From contig OW121741.1 in assembly GCA_933228675.1 (NCBI GenBank), forward strand, positions 21,232,201 through 21,296,200: DNA of 64,000 bases. Reading direction: 5' to 3'. Origin of the DNA: Stomorhina lunata. Taxonomy: Eukaryota; Arthropoda; Insecta; Diptera; Rhiniidae. The notes below the pieces were generated by a model that saw nothing but the letters and a program-made list of their open reading frames with translations, made no database searches and was not told the origin of the DNA. Position numbers and translations under genes: made by a program. Position 1 is the first letter of the stretch, and the number at the start of each line of letters is the position of its first letter. Positions 59,729 to 64,000 of the stretch are shown here, in pieces.

Positions 59729-60788
59729 TAAAATTCCAAATGTTTCAATGTGCCTTTCTTTTCATTATTAGGGAAATTAAATAAAAAGTTTTGGAAAATA
59801 ATATCCGTTCGTCGCCACGTCCTTCATCATATACTCGTCCATCAGTCTCTTCTATCAGTCCGCCCTGTCGACAGTCTGTCAATTTCAGTTTTTGTTTGCT
59901 ATTAAATAATGAACTCAAGTAAATAAAAGTTAATTGTTATTTTTAAACAAATTTTCTTATAAACATTTAAATATAATGGAAATTTTTTTAGTTGAAACGA
60001 TGGAGTGAAGTAGAACTGGGAGTGAATATTAATAAATTTCAAAATTATTCCATATTGAAGTAACAGGAACTATTCTACTTTCTGTTAGCTTTTACTAGCT
60101 TATCCTTGTTATCCTCTATTTTTTACTCAGTATCAAGTGCTTTATATGCTCTAAGTAACATTGATACATCCTTTGGGACTTATTTTATTCTTGTTTAAAA
60201 CAAAAATGTCTTTTTCTTTAAAGATAAATTTAAATTTAGTCAAACAAAGAAAATGATGATGACAGTCAATCATTCATCCAATTCTTAGACAACAAAATGT
60301 ATTTGTTTTTTTTTTTCGATGTTACAAAACATTTCAAATCAAATACGTATTTTTCAAAAATATTTACAAATGTTACAAAATATTTTGCTGCAAATACTCG
60401 TATTACTCCAAAGTAAATAATATTTCATTTAAAATAGAAATTTATATGGCGGCAACCTAAAGTGGCAGTAGCTGTTTTCAAAAAATCCCAAGGACGAATG
60501 TAAAAACAAATTGAATTTAAGATGATGTAGAATATAAGATGAGACCCTTAGGAACATCTTTAATATTTTTTTGGTATTTTTTTTTTTCTAAACGGAAAAA
60601 TGTGTCATATTAAATAGAGATAGATGAAATTGTATAATTTGAAAATATGTTGCTTATTCTTGGTGATTTATTGATTTTGTGAGAAAAAAAATAACTGCAT
60701 TTTTAACATTTTAAATTAATAGTATAAAATTTTTTACTACAAAGATTTCAGTCTTCCTAGGGTTTTTCGAAAATAAAAAATTATCAAT
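59729..60788. other. Spacer between satellite C arrays 4 and 5
   Basis: About 1.06 kb of AT-rich sequence, no gene recognised. Confidence 0.55.
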
Positions 60789-62437
60789 ATAGAAAAAGTT
60801 GTGCAACATAAGTTTTTCTAAAGAAAAAGTTGTGCAACATAAGTTTTTCTATAGAAAAAGTTGTGCAACATAAGTTTTTCTATAGAAAAGGTTGTGCAAC
60901 ATAAGTTTTTCTATAGAAAAAGTTGTGCAACATAAGTTTTTCTATAGAAAAAGTTGTGCAACATAAGTTTTTCTATAGAAAAAGTTGTGCAACATAAGTT
61001 TTTCTATAGAAAAAGTTGTTCAACATAAGTTTTCTATAGAAAAAAATGTGCAACGTAAGTTTTTTTATAGAAAAAGTTGTGCAACATAAGTTTTTCTATA
61101 GAAAAAGTTGTTCAACATAAGTTTTTCTATAGAAAAAGTTATGCAACATAAGTTTTTTATAGAAAAAGTTGTGCAACATAAGTTTTTCTATTGAAAAAGT
61201 TGTGCAACATAAGTTTTTCTATAGAAAAAGTTGTTCAACATAAGTTTTCTATAGAAAAAAATGTGCAACGTAAGTTTTTCTATAGAAAAAGTTGTGCAAC
61301 ATAAATTTTTCTATAGAAAAAGTTGTGGAACATAAGTTTTTCTATAGAAAAAGTTGTGCAACATAAGTTTTTCTATAGAAAAAGTTGTGCAACATAAGTT
61401 TTTCTATAGAAAAAAATGTGCAACGTAAGTTTTTCTGTAGAAAAAGTTGTGCAACATAAGTTTTTTTATAGAAAAAGTTGTGCAACATAAGTTTTTCTAT
61501 AGAAAAAATTGCGCAACATAAGTTTTTCTATAGAAAAAATTGTGCAATATAAGTTTTTCTATAGAAAAAATTCTGAAGCATAAGTTTTTCTATAGAAAAA
61601 GTTGTGCAACATAAGTTTTTTTATAGAAAAAGTTGTGCAACATAAGTTTTTCCATAGAAAAATTTGTGGAACATAAGTATTTCCGTAGAGAAAGTTGTGC
61701 AACATAAGTTTTTCTTTAGAAAAAGATGTGCAACATAAGTTTTTCTATAGAAAAAGTTGTGCAACATAAGTTTTTCTATAAAAAAAGTTGTGCAATATAA
61801 GTTTTTCTATAGAAAAAGTTGTGCAATATAAGTTATTTTTTAGAAAAAGTTATGCAACATAAGTTTTTCTATAGAAAAAGTTGTGCAACATAAGTTTTTC
61901 TATAGAAAAAGTTGTGCAACATAAGTTTTTCTATAGAAAAAGTTGTGCAACATAAGTTTTTCTATAGAAAAAGTTGTGCAACATAAGTTTTTCTATAGAA
62001 AAAGTTGTGCAACATAAGTTTTTCTATAGAAAAAGTTGTTCAACATAAGTTTTTCTATAGAAAAAGTTGTGCAACATAAGTTTTTCTATAGAAAAAGTTG
62101 TGCAACATAAGTTTTTCTATAGAAAAAATTGTGCAACATAAGTTTTTCTATTGAAAAAGTTGTGCAACATAAGTTTTTCTATAGAAAAATTGTCCAACAT
62201 AAGTTTTTCTATAGAAAAATTTATGCAATATAAGTTTTTCTATAGAAAAAGTTGTGCAACATAATTTCTTTTCTAGAAAAAGCTCTGCAACACAAGTTTT
62301 TCTCTAGAAAAAGTTGTGCAACATAAGTTTTTCTTTGAAAAAAGTTGTGCAACATAAGTTTTTCTATAGAAAAAGTTAATCAACATTAGTTTTTCTATAG
62401 AGAAAGTTGTGCAACATAAGTTTTTCTATAGAAAAAG
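60789..62437 (+). repeat. Satellite C, array 5
   Basis: About 53 units. A variant unit pair (AGTTGTTCAACATAAG then TTTTCTATAGAAAAAAATGTGCAACG in sense, described here only by its parts) recurs near 61,012 and 61,225. The array stops at 62,437, about 60 bp beyond the polyadenylation signal of the gene that follows on the minus strand. Confidence 0.98.
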
Positions 62438-62498
62438 CGCTACCAAGTCTTATTGTTAGAATTTTGTATGGAAAATTAATTTAAAAGCTTGTAATAAC

Positions 62499-62504
62499 TT
62501 TATT
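62499..62504 (-). terminator. Polyadenylation signal AATAAA
   Basis: AATAAA on the minus strand, 82 nt after the stop codon of the insect-allergen-related gene. The short 3' UTR implied is usual for fly genes. Further AT-rich sequence follows before satellite C begins. Confidence 0.65.
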
Positions 62505-62585
62505 TTTCGTCTACAAATAAAAATAGGAATAATCACCTATTTTTGGATTTACTTTTTAAAATACAATTTTCTTTTCACCGCTCTT

Positions 62586-63466
62586 TTAAAATAAAACCTC
62601 CAATTCGGGAGCCAAGCCCAAAGTATCAGTCAAAGTATCTTTCATATCCTCAACGGGTACTCCCAAAGCACTCAATTCCTGAGACAAGACCTTAAACTCG
62701 GGCACGTTATTCTTAACATTAAACAATAATTGATGGAATTCCGAAGATTTCAGATTGTCAACAGCCTTAACCAGTTCCTCATCGGTAGCCAATAAATTGT
62801 AATATAAATCACGTAATTGTTGAAGCGGCATTACCTTATAGATTTCCTGGATCAGACCACGTATACCCTTAAGTTTCAAATTATCCGAGCGTTGTAAAAT
62901 GGGTTCAATGACTGATCTGACTAAACGATTGTATCTCAACAAATCGATGTGTAAAACACGACAGGCATAGTTTCTCAAAATTTTATATTCTAGAGAGTTT
63001 TGTATGGCTTTTACTTTTTCTTTGGTTTGGGGATTCTGTACAAAAGCCTTGAGTGCTTTTATTTCGGGATCTTCGGCATAGGATTTAACAATAGCTTTGA
63101 TTTGTTCGATGGGTATTAGCTTTTTAGCCTGTTTTAAGAAATTTTGGAGACCCAGACCATTGGGGGCGTCACAATTTTCATTGTCTAAATTGGGAAAATG
63201 AAATTAAATGGGGATTCAAAAATCTTTTTGAAAAAAATATATTTAATTTTAAACTTACCTTCCTTTTCCTCATATTTGATTACAAATTCATGATGACCCT
63301 CATTATCATCCCAGACAGGAGCCCAGTTAATTTTTTCCTCTGCCTTTATTGGTATAACTTCAAGGGTTTCAGCATTTGCTTCTTTATTTTCTGATTCCCT
63401 GCAGCTTAAGACTAAAGTGCCTGGAACTACTAGAGCTATTAATAAGATTGTTTTAAACTTAAGCAT
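62586..63466 (-). CDS. Secreted insect-allergen-related repeat protein (PF06757 type), two exons
   Basis: Exon 1 is 63,466-63,259 and exon 2 is 63,184-62,586, joined in phase 1 to give 268 residues. Residues 1-21 form a signal peptide (LLIALVVPGTLVLS core). Residues 22-75 are an acidic, charged linker. From about residue 85 there are two related helical repeats: the first starts LIPIEQIKAIVKSYAEDPEI (92-111), the second VMPLQQLRDLYYNLLATDEE (187-206), offset by about 95 residues, each with an LxxPEF- or LEYK-like second helix. This internal duplication and sequence style identify the insect-allergen-related repeat family (relatives: cockroach Bla g 1, midgut G12, nitrile-specifier protein), which are secreted, mostly gut proteins that bind lipid or have detoxifying roles; the substrate here is unknown. 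The ATG is supported by the signal peptide and a TATA box 80 nt upstream. No stop or frameshift interrupts it, so it looks functional. Confidence 0.9.
63185..63258 (-). other. Spliceosomal intron, 74 nt
   Basis: Donor G|GTAAGTTT at 63,258 and acceptor TTTTCCCAATTTAG at 63,185 on the minus strand. Splicing joins exon 1 codon E69 to D70 and keeps frame through the domain. Unspliced reading ends in a short intronic tail, so the intron is needed for a full domain. Confidence 0.92.
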
Positions 63467-63512
63467 TTTTTTAATAATTTTTTAAGAATTTTTATTTAAA
63501 ACTCTTAAAAGT

Positions 63513-63551
63513 GAACTGTTCATTTTTTTCAAAAACTTTTCAACTTTTATA
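63513..63551 (-). promoter_or_regulatory. Core promoter (TATA box and possible initiator)
   Basis: TATAAAAG occupies 63,551-63,544 on the minus strand. An ACAGTTC sequence resembling the arthropod initiator lies at 63,519-63,513, about 32-34 nt downstream, placing the start site near 63,517 and giving a 5' UTR of about 50 nt. Spacing is slightly longer than the ideal 30 nt. Confidence 0.65.
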
Positions 63552-63559
63552 CAAATTTT

Positions 63560-64000
63560 ATCATATCAATATATAGGTCAGTTATATGGATCCATTTTGT
63601 TTTCAAAAACTTTTGGCTTTACTTATTTATATTCTTATCTCTGTATTCTTAAAATGTTATTGACAAACAGATTTTATTTCCATACCTTGTCAACAGAACT
63701 TGGTCTGCGAAATTTTTATCTTAACTTTTAATCTTAAATTTTTTTAGGTAAATTCCATACAAAATCTTGATTTCCCATTTATCGCACAATTAAATAATAA
63801 AATTAACTTTAATATGAGTTAAAAGTTCTATATTCCGATACCTCACTTTTGATACTTGAAGGTCCATCAAGACCATTACAACTTTTTCTTTATACCAAAG
63901 CACTTTTGCCTTTTTTCGACCTCATAATCAATCGAAGTTGCTATACTCGAGGCAATGTTTGAATCATCCAATCGAAGTTGCCGGATAGGGAAGCAATAGA
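63560..64000. other. Upstream flank of the gene, nothing recognised
   Basis: AT-rich sequence 5' of the gene. A short direct repeat, AATCGAAGTTGC, occurs at about 63,932 and 63,972. No coding sequence is seen up to the window edge. Confidence 0.5.

Noticed and set aside
62586..62978. A separate 130-residue protein starting at 62,978
   Set aside because: The codon there is TTG in the middle of exon 2; the upstream exon sequence continues the same domain in frame to the splice acceptor at 63,185.
63185..63466. A 93-residue unspliced protein
   Set aside because: The last residues come from the intron after a good GTAAGT donor; splicing gives a full-length family domain.

Overview
The window reads as nuclear DNA of an insect, most likely a higher fly (a calyptrate would fit). 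It is very AT-rich, has only one convincing host gene, and that gene has a 74-nt GT-AG intron, a TATA-type promoter and an AATAAA signal. The protein it encodes belongs to the insect-allergen-related repeat family (PF06757). No bacterial or phage signature was seen: no operons, rRNA or intact tRNA genes.

Nearly half of the sequence is tandem repeat. Three satellites have exactly the same 31-bp period. Satellite A (about 1.6-3.8, 5.1-9.3 and 10.0-13.7 kb) is built on the palindrome TTTTCTATAGAAAA and switches strand twice. Satellite B (21.6-23.7 kb) carries TTTTCGGTAAAA. Satellite C (five arrays between 48.7 and 62.4 kb) joins GTTGTGCAAC to the same CTATAG palindrome. A fourth satellite of 35 bp fills much of 30-41 kb, in both orientations. 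All four show higher-order repeats. There is also a 10-bp minisatellite (45.4-46.3 kb) and an irregular array rich in TGACTCAGCA (27.2-28.1 kb).

Between the satellites lie dispersed elements. They include a TIR element with a TTA target duplication inserted cleanly into satellite A (13,700-14,288), tRNA-derived SINE copies, a decayed IS630-Tc1-mariner transposase that ends at the 10-bp minisatellite, modular interspersed repeats containing GTACCAAACACGTG-type motifs, a 132-bp tandem block, a 280-bp tandem block and several two- to four-copy dispersed segments. The rest is AT-rich sequence in which I recognise no gene.

The single gene (minus strand, 62,586-63,466) encodes a predicted secreted protein of 268 residues. 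The last satellite C array stops about 60 bp beyond its polyadenylation signal. The repeats do not form a visible pathway with the gene. The most unusual aspect of the window is the architecture of the 31-bp satellites.
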